From contig JBBPZD010000142.1 of NCBI GenBank assembly GCA_038199265.1, positions 1 to 19,393 of the forward strand: DNA of 19,393 bases. The letters run 5' to 3'. The notes under the pieces were generated by a model. The model was not told where the DNA came from. It worked only from the letters and a program-made list of their open reading frames with translations, and ran no database searches. Below are positions 7,671 to 14,672 of this stretch, piece by piece; position 1 is the first letter of the stretch, and the number at the start of each line of letters is the position of its first letter. The stretch comes from Allobranchiibius sp038199265 (GTDB lineage: Bacteria > Actinomycetota > Actinomycetes > Actinomycetales > Dermatophilaceae). A program made the translations under genes and the position numbers.

Positions 7671-8235
7671 GCGAATGATGGACAGCCAGCAAGGTCCCAA
7701 CGGGGCGCAACGAGACATCGGGCAACAACTGCACGCCCTGCTGCTCCTGGCGCCTGCCGTGCACGCCGAGCTAGCCGCCAGGGTGGGAGTCGGCGTCACC
7801 GATCTACTCGCGCTCGACCACACGACCTCGGCCGCCAGCGAACTCGGCGTCGTCGAACTCGCCGACCTGTTGAAGATCCGCTCCGCCTCCGCGACCGTCC
7901 TGGTCGACCGCCTGGTCGCCCGCGGCCACCTGGAACGCGCGCCCCACTCCACCGACGGTCGACGGACCAGCCTGCACCCCACCACCACCGCCCACCAAGA
8001 GGTCGGCGCGGCGCTGGAACCCCTGGTCCGGGAGCTGGGCGATATCACCGGCACCCTGACACCAACCGAAGCGGATGTCGTGCTGCGGGTACTGCGCGAG
8101 GTCAACGCGGCCCTCGCCAGATTCACCGAGGTATCAGCCGCCGCTGCGGGCGGCGGCCAGTCCCATCCCGATGGGAATGCTCACCGCGAGAATCGTGATG
8201 ACACCGCGAAAAGCCCACCCCAGCGCTCGGCGTGA
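7669..8235 (+). CDS. MarR-family transcriptional regulator
   Basis: The 188-residue product has the MarR winged-helix core: N-terminal dimer helix (about residues 17-45), helix-turn-helix around VELADLLKIRSASATVLVDR, and the wing beginning LERAPHSTDGRRTSL, where Asp-Gly-Arg-Arg is the family's wing tip. MarR proteins usually repress neighbouring transport or detoxification genes and let go on binding a small ligand. Here it is divergent from the nitroreductase-MMPL unit, the obvious target, and the promoters overlap. Three in-frame ATGs lie at 7669, 7675 and 7678; promoter position favours the last. The final 34 or so residues (from about SAAAAGGG) are low-complexity and lie antisense to the end of the next gene, so this tail is probably an extension beyond the original domain. 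Confidence 0.88.
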   Translation: MRMMDSQQGPNGAQRDIGQQLHALLLLAPAVHAELAARVGVGVTDLLALDHTTSAASELGVVELADLLKIRSASATVLVDRLVARGHLERAPHSTDGRRTSLHPTTTAHQEVGAALEPLVRELGDITGTLTPTEADVVLRVLREVNAALARFTEVSAAAAGGGQSHPDGNAHRENRDDTAKSPPQRSA

Positions 8236-8592
8236 GGTGTGCCTCGTCGCCATCAACCCGATCGCGAGTGCTGGTAGCAGCGCCAGTCCACCGGCGATGA
8301 CAATACCCGGCGTCCGCACCACTGTTCCGGCGATGACTGCGGCGTTTCCGAGGTTCCAGCAAGCCACCTGCGCCCACACGACCGATGGCCGGGCCCGCTG
8401 CCCACCCAGGTATTCCTGCGCCAGGCCCAGCACCACCTGAGCAACCCCGCACACCAGCACCAGATAGGCCGCGAGCCAACTGCCCTGCGCCAACTCCAAC
8501 GGCCCAGTGACCGCCGCGACCAAACCGCCGAGCACGACCAGCGCACTGCCGATCCCGACCAGCGCCACAGTCACCGGCTGCACACCGCTCAC
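8134..8592 (-). CDS. Small five-helix integral membrane protein, function unknown
   Basis: The 152-residue product is almost all membrane: hydrophobic segments near residues 6-28, 38-63, 70-92, 94-114 and 126-149, with short charged loops such as EYLGGQRARPS and ATRHTSRR. I recognise no family motif. It starts with GTG at 8592, six bases after a strong GGAGGG ribosome site, which supports real translation. It lies 32 nt downstream of the ferredoxin gene on the same strand and may share its transcript. Its last 102 nt overlap the end of the convergent marR-type gene; the protein end here is a complete helix followed by a stop, so this frame looks like the original user of the overlap. Confidence 0.72.
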   Translation of the reverse strand: MSGVQPVTVALVGIGSALVVLGGLVAAVTGPLELAQGSWLAAYLVLVCGVAQVVLGLAQEYLGGQRARPSVVWAQVACWNLGNAAVIAGTVVRTPGIVIAGGLALLPALAIGLMATRHTSRRALGWAFRGVITILAVSIPIGMGLAAARSGG

Positions 8593-8624
8593 TAGTTGCC
8601 CTCCGTCGCTTGTGATCGAGCTTG

Positions 8625-8972
8625 CTAGGCCGGGCCCTGTGCGGGGACGCCCGCCACCAACGCCGTGTCAACCCCGGTCGGCCCTAGTTTCGCTGCGCCG
8701 CCCGGGCACCCCAGCGGTTCATCACGGCCGGCAAGAGTCTCTTGGAAGAACACCTCGTTGTCGCGCAGGTAGGGGTGCAGCTCCTCCGGCAGGTCGTCCT
8801 CGTAGTAGATCGCCTCAACCGGGCAGACCGGTTCGCACGCACCGCAGTCGATGCACTCATCGGGGTGTATGTAGAGGCTGCGCGCGCCTTCATAGATGCA
8901 GTCGACCGGACATTCATCGACGCAGGCTCGATCGAGGATGTCGATGCACGGTTGTCCGATCACGTAGGTCAT
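8625..8972 (-). CDS. fdxA: Seven-iron ferredoxin FdxA ([3Fe-4S][4Fe-4S])
   Basis: A cytosolic electron carrier of 115 residues. Cysteines fall at 9, 17, 21, 25, 40, 43, 46 and 50, matching the seven-iron pattern: 9, 17 and 50 would hold the [3Fe-4S] cluster, 21, 40, 43 and 46 the [4Fe-4S] cluster, and Cys25 would be the free one, each one position on from Azotobacter ferredoxin I. The tail with LAGRDEPLGCPGGAAKLG is typical of actinobacterial FdxA. No Shine-Dalgarno sequence is seen; a TAAACT box six bases upstream fits a leaderless transcript. In many actinobacteria fdxA sits beside an aminotransferase (dapC) gene; here it precedes a small membrane-protein gene instead. Redox partners are not apparent in the window. 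Confidence 0.96.
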   Translation of the reverse strand: MTYVIGQPCIDILDRACVDECPVDCIYEGARSLYIHPDECIDCGACEPVCPVEAIYYEDDLPEELHPYLRDNEVFFQETLAGRDEPLGCPGGAAKLGPTGVDTALVAGVPAQGPA

Positions 8973-8978
8973 ATCCGG

Positions 8979-8984
8979 AGTTTA
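8979..8984 (-). promoter_or_regulatory. Candidate -10 box of fdxA
   Basis: TAAACT on the minus strand ends six bases before the fdxA ATG, which would start transcription at the start codon. The upstream DNA (8985-9020) is unusually AT-rich for this genome and includes the repeat AATTGT at 8995-9000 and 9004-9009, but no clear -35 box. Confidence 0.4.
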
Positions 8985-9138
8985 CACAACTTCGAATTGT
9001 ATTAATTGTTGATTTGCATGCTGACCGCTGACCGAAAGAACTGCAGGAATCTCCCGTGCAGGGGTCCGCCGACGTGGGATGATCAGCGAGAAATTTCACA
9101 TACTTAAGAGTCGATGCGCAGGGGCAGGAGCACGCGAC

Positions 9139-9927
9139 GTGACGACACAGGGCCTATCCCAACGGCGCGACCTGGTGCGCGAAGAAGTCCTGAAGGCCGG
9201 GTACGTCCGCGTCGAAGACCTGGCACACACCCATGGCGTCAGCCTGATGACGATGCACCGCGACCTGGATCAGTTGCAGGAAGAGGGCTGGATCACAAAG
9301 ATCCGCGGGGCGGCCACGGCCAACCCCACTGCGCTGCGAGACGCAGGAGTCAACGAACGCAGCATGTCGATGAGCGCCGAGAAGGCTGCGATCGTGCGTG
9401 AAGCCAGTCGCCTGCTCGGTCGCGGCCAGACGGTGTTTCTGGACGACAGCACCACCGCCATCGGCCTGGTGCCGTTGTTGGCAGCACATGTGCCTATCAC
9501 GATGGCCACCAACTTCGTGCCCGCAGTTGCCATGCTGACTCCGTCGGACGGTGTCGAGGCCAAACTGCTCGGCGGGATCTACGACCCGCGCCTGCAGTCC
9601 TGCTCCGGCCTGCAGACCGTCGATGCCATTGACATGCTGCAGGCCGATCTGTTGTTCATGTCGACCACCGGCATCACCGACGGTCGATGCGTGCACCGAT
9701 CTGAGGCCACCATCATGGTGCGCCGCGCGCTGTTGGCTCGCAGCCTGCGCAAAGTGCTGCTCGTGGATCACGCGAAGTTCGGACGACCCGCCTCGCACGT
9801 GCTCTGCGGCGTTGAGGCCTTCGACACGGTCATCACCGACGACCGGGTGTCCGTTGAGGATCTGCAATTGCTCCGCGAACGTTGCCCTGACGTCAAAGTT
9901 GCCTCTACAACGCAGCCCACGGCCTGA
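9139..9927 (+). CDS. DeoR-family transcriptional regulator of sugar metabolism
   Basis: The 262-residue product has a DeoR winged helix at residues 6-60 (LSQRRDLVREEVLKAGYV, then VEDLAHTHGVSLMTMHRDLDQL, then EGWITKIRGAA) and a DeoRC sensor domain that binds a phosphorylated sugar, with LDDSTTAIGLVPLL near 100-113, the GG loop LLGGIYDP and LLVDHAKFGRPA near the end. I chose GTG at 9139 because AGGAG lies eight bases upstream; an ATG at 9079 is in frame but has no ribosome site and adds residues foreign to the family. The gene is convergent with the seven-gene sugar operon and shares a terminator with it, so it is the likely regulator, probably a repressor released by a pathway sugar phosphate. 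The effector is unknown. The usual second helix reads TMHRDL, where many members have T-I-R-R-D-L. Confidence 0.9.
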   Translation: MTTQGLSQRRDLVREEVLKAGYVRVEDLAHTHGVSLMTMHRDLDQLQEEGWITKIRGAATANPTALRDAGVNERSMSMSAEKAAIVREASRLLGRGQTVFLDDSTTAIGLVPLLAAHVPITMATNFVPAVAMLTPSDGVEAKLLGGIYDPRLQSCSGLQTVDAIDMLQADLLFMSTTGITDGRCVHRSEATIMVRRALLARSLRKVLLVDHAKFGRPASHVLCGVEAFDTVITDDRVSVEDLQLLRERCPDVKVASTTQPTA

Positions 9928-9965
9928 CTCCAGCACTGGGCACCGACCAAGTCGAGCACGAGAAA

Positions 9966-9999
9966 CAGGTACGCCGACCGCCTCCGGTCGGTGTACCTG
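9966..9999. terminator. Bidirectional rho-independent terminator
   Basis: A 15-bp stem (14 Watson-Crick pairs and one G-T) with the four-base loop CCTC at 9981-9984 lies between two convergent stops. On the plus strand it is followed by GTTCTTTCTCT; on the minus strand by TTTCT. It can therefore end both the deoR-type message and the sugar operon. The U-tracts are interrupted but the stem is very strong. Confidence 0.88.
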
Positions 10000-10018
10000 G
10001 TTCTTTCTCTGCCGGGCT

Positions 10019-11467
10019 TCAGTCCAGGACCTTGGCTCGCATCTCCAGAAATTTCTCGTAGCGATCGGCCAGCACCTTGGTTCGCTCGGGGTCAGGTTCG
10101 AGCACCTCGCGCGGTTTGACGGCTGCGGTCACCGCATCGTGCAGGCTGTCGAACTGGCCGAGTTCGTAGGCACCCAGCAGCGCCGCGCCGCGAGCTCCGA
10201 TCTCCTCCACGTCCGGCATGGTGACCGGTACCCCGACGGCGTCGGAGATGACTTGGCACCAGCTGGTGCTGCGCGCGCCGCCACCGGAAATGGCGACCAT
10301 GTTCGCCTCGCCGGCGCTGACGACGCAGTCCTTGACGGCCATGCTGAGCCCGTCGACGATGCCCGCCGCGATCTCGGCCCGGGTGTGCGTCACGTCGAGT
10401 CCCAGGATCGCGCCGCGCGCTCGCGGGTTGTAGAACGGACTGCGTTCCCCTGCCGTGGACAGATAGGGCAGCACCATCGGTGCCCGGCTCCGGTCGGCTT
10501 GATCCGCCAGCCGGATCACGTCACCCGGGTGCTCCAGACCCAGTAACCGTTGGGTCCAGTCAAGTACCTCGGTACCGACCATGGTGGGGTAGGTCAACAG
10601 CCAGTTGCCCTCTTCCGGCGCCGGCAGTGACATTCCGTTGCCGGGTCGGTCCATCCGCGGATCAGCCGACATCAGACCGTTGCAGAGCGTCGTGCCGAGC
10701 ACCGCGAAAGCGTCACCCGCGCGGTGCGCGCCACTGCCGATGGCCATCGACACCACGTCGTAGGGAGCAACGACGACCGGCATGCCCTCCTTCAAGCCGA
10801 CCTCCCGCGCCACCTCGCCGAGCAACGGGGCGACCCGGTCCTTCCCGTGCACTGCCTCGGGCAGCAACCGCTTCAGGTCGGCGATGCCGTACAGGTCCAG
10901 GATCTGATCGTCATACGTGCGGGTACGGGTGTCGAAGAAGGGGTTGGCCGCTTCACTGTCATCGACGGCCCGGCGACCGGTGAGCTTGAAGTAACCCCAC
11001 CCGCCGCAGGACAGCAACGTCGTCGCGCGCTGCAGGGTCTCGGGAGAGTTCTCCTTCAGCCACCGCAGCTCCGAGGACGCGACCCCGGCGAAACCGAAGC
11101 ACCCGTTGATGTCGAACGCCCTCTGCAGGGTGCCGTCGGCCTCCCACCCATCGACCAGATCGGTCGATCGGGCATCGTTCCACAGCAGCGCCTGGCCCGC
11201 CGGGTTACCGTCGGTGTCGATCAGCCAGCAGCCGTCACCCTGAGCGGTGATCGCGATGAGGTCGATCTCATCTGGTGACCGCTCGACGACAGTACGAAGA
11301 ACCCGGACCAACCCGGCCCACACATCATCCATGTCCTGCTCGGAATGGCCCGGGGCTGGACGGTTGACAACAGAGTTTTCAGCACAGCTGTCGGCTTCCT
11401 TCCAGGCTGTGTCGTACCGGACGGCCTTTACCCGCGAGGTGCCCAGGTCGATGCCGATGACACTCAT
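10019..11467 (-). CDS. FGGY-family carbohydrate kinase A (erythritol kinase/xylulokinase-like)
   Basis: An ATP-dependent sugar or polyol kinase of 482 residues. The N-terminal actin-like domain begins IGIDLGTSRVK (4-14); TAQGDG at 74-79 and LLWNDARST at 94-102 shape the substrate site; Asp237 in APYDVVS is the expected catalytic base; SGGGARSTSWCQ near 395 is the C-terminal nucleotide-binding signature. The QGDG followed by W-L and L-W-x-D-A-R pattern, as I recall it, is shared with erythritol kinase EryA, so a polyol or related substrate is worth considering; xylulose is the generic alternative. It is the last gene of the operon: its ATG overlaps the preceding dehydrogenase stop by four bases (ATGA), with GAGGAG nine bases upstream. 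It shares little with kinase B of the same operon. Substrate unproven. Confidence 0.88.
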   Translation of the reverse strand: MSVIGIDLGTSRVKAVRYDTAWKEADSCAENSVVNRPAPGHSEQDMDDVWAGLVRVLRTVVERSPDEIDLIAITAQGDGCWLIDTDGNPAGQALLWNDARSTDLVDGWEADGTLQRAFDINGCFGFAGVASSELRWLKENSPETLQRATTLLSCGGWGYFKLTGRRAVDDSEAANPFFDTRTRTYDDQILDLYGIADLKRLLPEAVHGKDRVAPLLGEVAREVGLKEGMPVVVAPYDVVSMAIGSGAHRAGDAFAVLGTTLCNGLMSADPRMDRPGNGMSLPAPEEGNWLLTYPTMVGTEVLDWTQRLLGLEHPGDVIRLADQADRSRAPMVLPYLSTAGERSPFYNPRARGAILGLDVTHTRAEIAAGIVDGLSMAVKDCVVSAGEANMVAISGGGARSTSWCQVISDAVGVPVTMPDVEEIGARGAALLGAYELGQFDSLHDAVTAAVKPREVLEPDPERTKVLADRYEKFLEMRAKVLD

Positions 11468-12495
11468 GCCGACGCACTCCTCGAGTCCGGGTTGGCACAG
11501 TGCGCGATCTGTCCCGACTTCAGGAACTCAGCAACTTCGGCGACCACCTTCGCGACCGACTCCGACGCGACCTGCCGGGAGGCCCCGGCGAGGTGCGGGG
11601 TGACGATGACGTCAGGTCGGCGGACCAGCGTGCTGCCGGGCTCCGGCGGCTCGGGGTCGAAGACGTCCAGTGCCGCGCCGCTGAGCTGCCCTGATTCCAG
11701 GGCCGCCTCCAGGGCAGCCTCGTCGACGATCTCACCGCGTGCAGTGTTGACGAAGTACGCGCCCTGCTTCATCGCGGCGAACGCCTCGGTGCTGAACGAC
11801 TTGCGCGTCTCGTCGGTCAGGCGGGAGTGCACGCTGACGATGTCACTGACGGCGAGCACCTCCTCCAACGAGCCGAGCAGATTGATGCCGTCGGCGGATT
11901 CGACGTGCGGGTCGTACGCGACGACCGTTGACCCGAAGGCCGCCAGGATCTGCGCCACCCGGCGACCGACTGCGCCGATGCCGACCAGTCCGACCGTGCA
12001 GACCCGCAACTCCGGGCCCGCCGTCTCGTAGTGGAAGGCGCGCGGGCTCCACCGACCGTCGGCCAGTTCAGCCGACGCCCGGACGATTCCGCGCGGCGCT
12101 GCGATCATCACGCCGATCACGAACTCCGCAACCGCGCCGAGGTTACGGCCCGGCAGGTACACCACAGGTACGTGGTGCGCGGTGGCCGCGCCCAAATCGA
12201 CGTTGACCGGGCCACCGCGAGTCACTCCGACCACTTTGAGCTGATCGGCACTCTCGAACACCGTTTCGGTGATCGGGCCCAGGTGGGTGAGGACGACGTC
12301 CGTTCCGGGCATCAGATCTGCGATCTCGGAGATCGACCCGCAAGACTCCTTCACCCCCTCCTGCGCACCGAACGCCTCGTCTGGCCACGCGGTGGCGTAC
12401 TCCACCGTCTCTGTTTCAGGACCGAACGTCTCCTTGGCCGCGGTCGCGAACGACTGCGCCGAAATGAACTGGTCTCCGATGCACAGCACGCGCAT
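11464..12495 (-). CDS. D-2-hydroxyacid dehydrogenase (SerA/phosphoglycerate dehydrogenase-like)
   Basis: An NAD(P)-dependent oxidoreductase of 343 residues. The nucleotide-binding glycines are in VGLVGIGAVGRRVA (168-181), and the aspartate of VVAYDPHV near 195 suggests NAD preference. The family's catalytic triad is complete: Arg253 in NTARGEIVDE, Glu282 in DVFDPEPPE and His301 in TPHLAGAS. There is no ACT or other regulatory domain, so it is not a standard SerA. It lies three bases after the permease gene and overlaps the kinase A start by four bases, an arrangement that ties it to the pathway rather than to serine synthesis. Enzymes of this fold oxidise 2-hydroxyacids or reduce 2-ketoacids, so the route probably passes through an aldonate or phospho-aldonate (inference). 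Aldehyde-acid reductases of the glyoxylate/hydroxypyruvate type are an alternative. Confidence 0.88.
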   Translation of the reverse strand: MRVLCIGDQFISAQSFATAAKETFGPETETVEYATAWPDEAFGAQEGVKESCGSISEIADLMPGTDVVLTHLGPITETVFESADQLKVVGVTRGGPVNVDLGAATAHHVPVVYLPGRNLGAVAEFVIGVMIAAPRGIVRASAELADGRWSPRAFHYETAGPELRVCTVGLVGIGAVGRRVAQILAAFGSTVVAYDPHVESADGINLLGSLEEVLAVSDIVSVHSRLTDETRKSFSTEAFAAMKQGAYFVNTARGEIVDEAALEAALESGQLSGAALDVFDPEPPEPGSTLVRRPDVIVTPHLAGASRQVASESVAKVVAEVAEFLKSGQIAHCANPDSRSASA

Positions 12496-12498
12496 AGG

Positions 12499-13734
12499 TC
12501 AGGCCTTTCCGTGCGAGGCGCGCGAACGCCGGGCGATCGAGTCGATCAGGACTGCCAGCAGAAGGACGGCACCGGTGATCATGTACCGGTAGGCGGAGCT
12601 GAGGTTCAGCAACGTCAGACCGTTCGAGATCGACTGGATCACCAGAATTCCCAGCAGCGCGGAGTACGCGCTGCCGCGACCCCCGAACAGGCTGGTGCCA
12701 CCGATAACGGCTGCCGCGATGGCGTTCAGGTTGACGTCGCCGGTACCCGCACTCTGACTGGCCGAAGCCAACCGGGCTGCGCTGAGCACTCCGCCGACGG
12801 CCGCGAACAAACCGGTCAGCACGAAGGCAGAGGTGTAGATCCAGTTGATGTTGATACCTGCACGACGGGCCGCTTCTTCGTTCCCGCCGACGGCGAACAT
12901 GTGCCGGCCCCAGGTAGTGCGGGTCAGCGCGTAGTTGGAGATGACCACCATGATCACGAAGATCGCGAACATCCAGGGCACGCCGTTGTCACGGTTGAGG
13001 TACCAGGCTGCGACCAGCAGGATCACCAGCAGCACACCTGCCCGGATGAACACGTTGACCGGTGAGGTGGCCGACAGGTTGGCACTCTTGCGACGCTTGA
13101 TGTTGAGCATCCCCGTAGCGAGCACGGCGCCTGCGGCAAGCAGAGCCACGACATAGGCCAGGAACGGCGGCAGGAACTGTTGCTGACCGAAGGTGACCAG
13201 GCCGGAGCCGTAGGGCAGGTTGATAGAACCCTGTGATCCCAGCAACTGCAGCTGCAGTCCGAGGAAGGCCAGTAAACCGGCCAGTGTGATCACGAAGCTC
13301 GGCATCCCGAAGCGGTTGCGGATCTGCGCGTAGATCAGACCGATCACTGCGCCGGACAGAGCAGCCACGAGGATCGCCACCAGCGGGTTCACACCCTTGT
13401 TGACGTACAACACACCCAGCAGCGCTGAGGACAAGCCGCTCAGCGACCCGACCGACAGGTCGATCTCGCCGAGGATCAACACGAAGACGATGCCGAGGGC
13501 GATCATCCCGACAGCAGCGCTGTCGTAGAGCAGGTTGACCAGGTTTCCCGAGGACAGGAAGAGGGAGTTGAGGTACTGGAACACACCCGCGATGACGATC
13601 AGCCCGATGACGACCGGCAACGGTCCGAGATCACCGGAGCGGACCCGATACCCGAAGTTGGTCAGCATGTCCTTGGGGCCACCGCTGCCGAGGGCGACCC
13701 GGGTGTCCTGCTGATCCAGCGCTGTCTGAGCCAT
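12499..13734 (-). CDS. Xylose/ribose-type sugar ABC transporter permease
   Basis: Membrane subunit of a sugar importer (BPD_transp_2 family, RbsC/XylH-like), 411 residues with about ten hydrophobic segments. The family marker GEIDLSVGS lies at 89-97; the cytoplasmic coupling loop contains EEAARRAGININ; the C-terminal half has GGTSLFGGRGS and ends in a helix followed by SIARRSRASHGKA. An extra hydrophilic stretch with KRRKSANL near 215 splits the middle, as in XylH-like permeases, which are longer than RbsC. Its ATG overlaps the ATPase stop (TGATG), and AAGGAGG lies seven bases before it. No second permease gene is present, so the channel should be a homodimer. Confidence 0.92.
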   Translation of the reverse strand: MAQTALDQQDTRVALGSGGPKDMLTNFGYRVRSGDLGPLPVVIGLIVIAGVFQYLNSLFLSSGNLVNLLYDSAAVGMIALGIVFVLILGEIDLSVGSLSGLSSALLGVLYVNKGVNPLVAILVAALSGAVIGLIYAQIRNRFGMPSFVITLAGLLAFLGLQLQLLGSQGSINLPYGSGLVTFGQQQFLPPFLAYVVALLAAGAVLATGMLNIKRRKSANLSATSPVNVFIRAGVLLVILLVAAWYLNRDNGVPWMFAIFVIMVVISNYALTRTTWGRHMFAVGGNEEAARRAGININWIYTSAFVLTGLFAAVGGVLSAARLASASQSAGTGDVNLNAIAAAVIGGTSLFGGRGSAYSALLGILVIQSISNGLTLLNLSSAYRYMITGAVLLLAVLIDSIARRSRASHGKA

Positions 13735-14624
13735 CAGGAGTCCTCCTTGGAGAGATTCGGGGCGGCGTGCGCACCGTCGGTGTCCGAGGCGGTGTCTGCC
13801 GCATCGGTGGAATGCGCGGTCGACTCGCCGGCGCGACGCTCGGACCGGCGGGTGACGACGTTGTCGGTCGCACCTGTGATGGCGGCCACGAGGTCGTGGT
13901 TACTGGCGTCCGGGCCGAACTCACCGTTGTTCTGACCGAGCCGAAGGACGATGACGTTGTCGGCCACCGCGCGCACGTCTTCCATGTTGTGGCTGATCAT
14001 GATCACCGCCAGCCCCTTGGCCTTGATCCGCTCGATGAGGTTGAGCACCTCAGCGGTCTGGGCCACACCCAGCGCCGCAGTGGGCTCATCGAGCATCACC
14101 AGTCGCGGGTTGACCAGCAACGACCGCGCGATGGCCACGGTCTGCCGCTGCCCACCGGACAAGGACGCGATGGGCACCCGGACACTGGGAATGCGCGCGG
14201 AGAGTTCTCCGAGCAACTCCCACGAGCGGGTTTCCATCGCGACCTCGTCCAGATTGCTGCCCTTGAGCTCACGTCCGAGGAAGAGGTTTGCAACCACGTC
14301 GAGGTTCTCGCAGAGCGCGAGATCCTGGAAGACGGTCGCGATACCAAGCTCCAGCGCGGCGGCCGGGCTACTGATCGAGACCTTCTTGCCGTCGAAGAGG
14401 ATCTCCCCGGACGTCGGCGCGTGCACACCGGAGAGCACCTTGACCAGGGTCGACTTACCGGCGCCGTTGTCGCCCACCAGGGCGACTACTTCACCGGCAT
14501 GGACGTCCAGGTTGATGTCGGTCAGCGCCGACACCGCCCCGAACTGCTTGTTGACGCCGCGCAGGGTCAACACCGGGGTATCGCTCTTGGGCTGCCCGAT
14601 CCGCTCTTGCGTTGTCGCAGTCAT
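13734..14624 (-). CDS. Sugar ABC transporter ATP-binding protein, single nucleotide-binding domain
   Basis: The energy subunit of the importer, 296 residues. Walker A GDNGAGKST at 51-59, Q-loop Gln100, signature LSGGQ at 155-159, Walker B VMLDEP at 176-181 and the switch His212 are all intact. Classical RbsA/XylG proteins carry two such domains in about 500 residues; this has one and must dimerise, as in FrcA-like systems of alphaproteobacteria and many actinobacteria. Residues 255-296 form an added tail rich in Ser, Thr, Ala and Asp, with no clear function and probably disordered. GGAAGG precedes the ATG, 48 bp after the binding-protein stop. Permease and ATPase overlap, giving equal output. 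Confidence 0.93.
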   Translation of the reverse strand: MTATTQERIGQPKSDTPVLTLRGVNKQFGAVSALTDINLDVHAGEVVALVGDNGAGKSTLVKVLSGVHAPTSGEILFDGKKVSISSPAAALELGIATVFQDLALCENLDVVANLFLGRELKGSNLDEVAMETRSWELLGELSARIPSVRVPIASLSGGQRQTVAIARSLLVNPRLVMLDEPTAALGVAQTAEVLNLIERIKAKGLAVIMISHNMEDVRAVADNVIVLRLGQNNGEFGPDASNHDLVAAITGATDNVVTRRSERRAGESTAHSTDAADTASDTDGAHAAPNLSKEDS

Positions 14625-14672
14625 CAGCTACCGCCTTCCTGTTGATTTCGTGAGTTCAGTGGGGCAGCGCGG

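Noticed and set aside
9015..9028. Tandem GCTGACC repeat before the deoR-type gene as an autoregulatory operator
   Set aside because: Just two 7-bp units with no match to the repeats ahead of the sugar operon; it may be chance.
9551..10546. Plus-strand open frame (331 codons) over the end of the deoR-type gene and kinase A
   Set aside because: It runs through the second frame of one gene, the terminator hairpin and the opposite strand of another; the composition is not protein-like.
12031..13065. Long plus-strand open frame (344 codons) opposite the dehydrogenase and permease
   Set aside because: It is antisense to two clearly real genes with intact motifs; its translation is Arg/His/Gln/Asp-rich with no domain, as expected from GC-rich codon bias.
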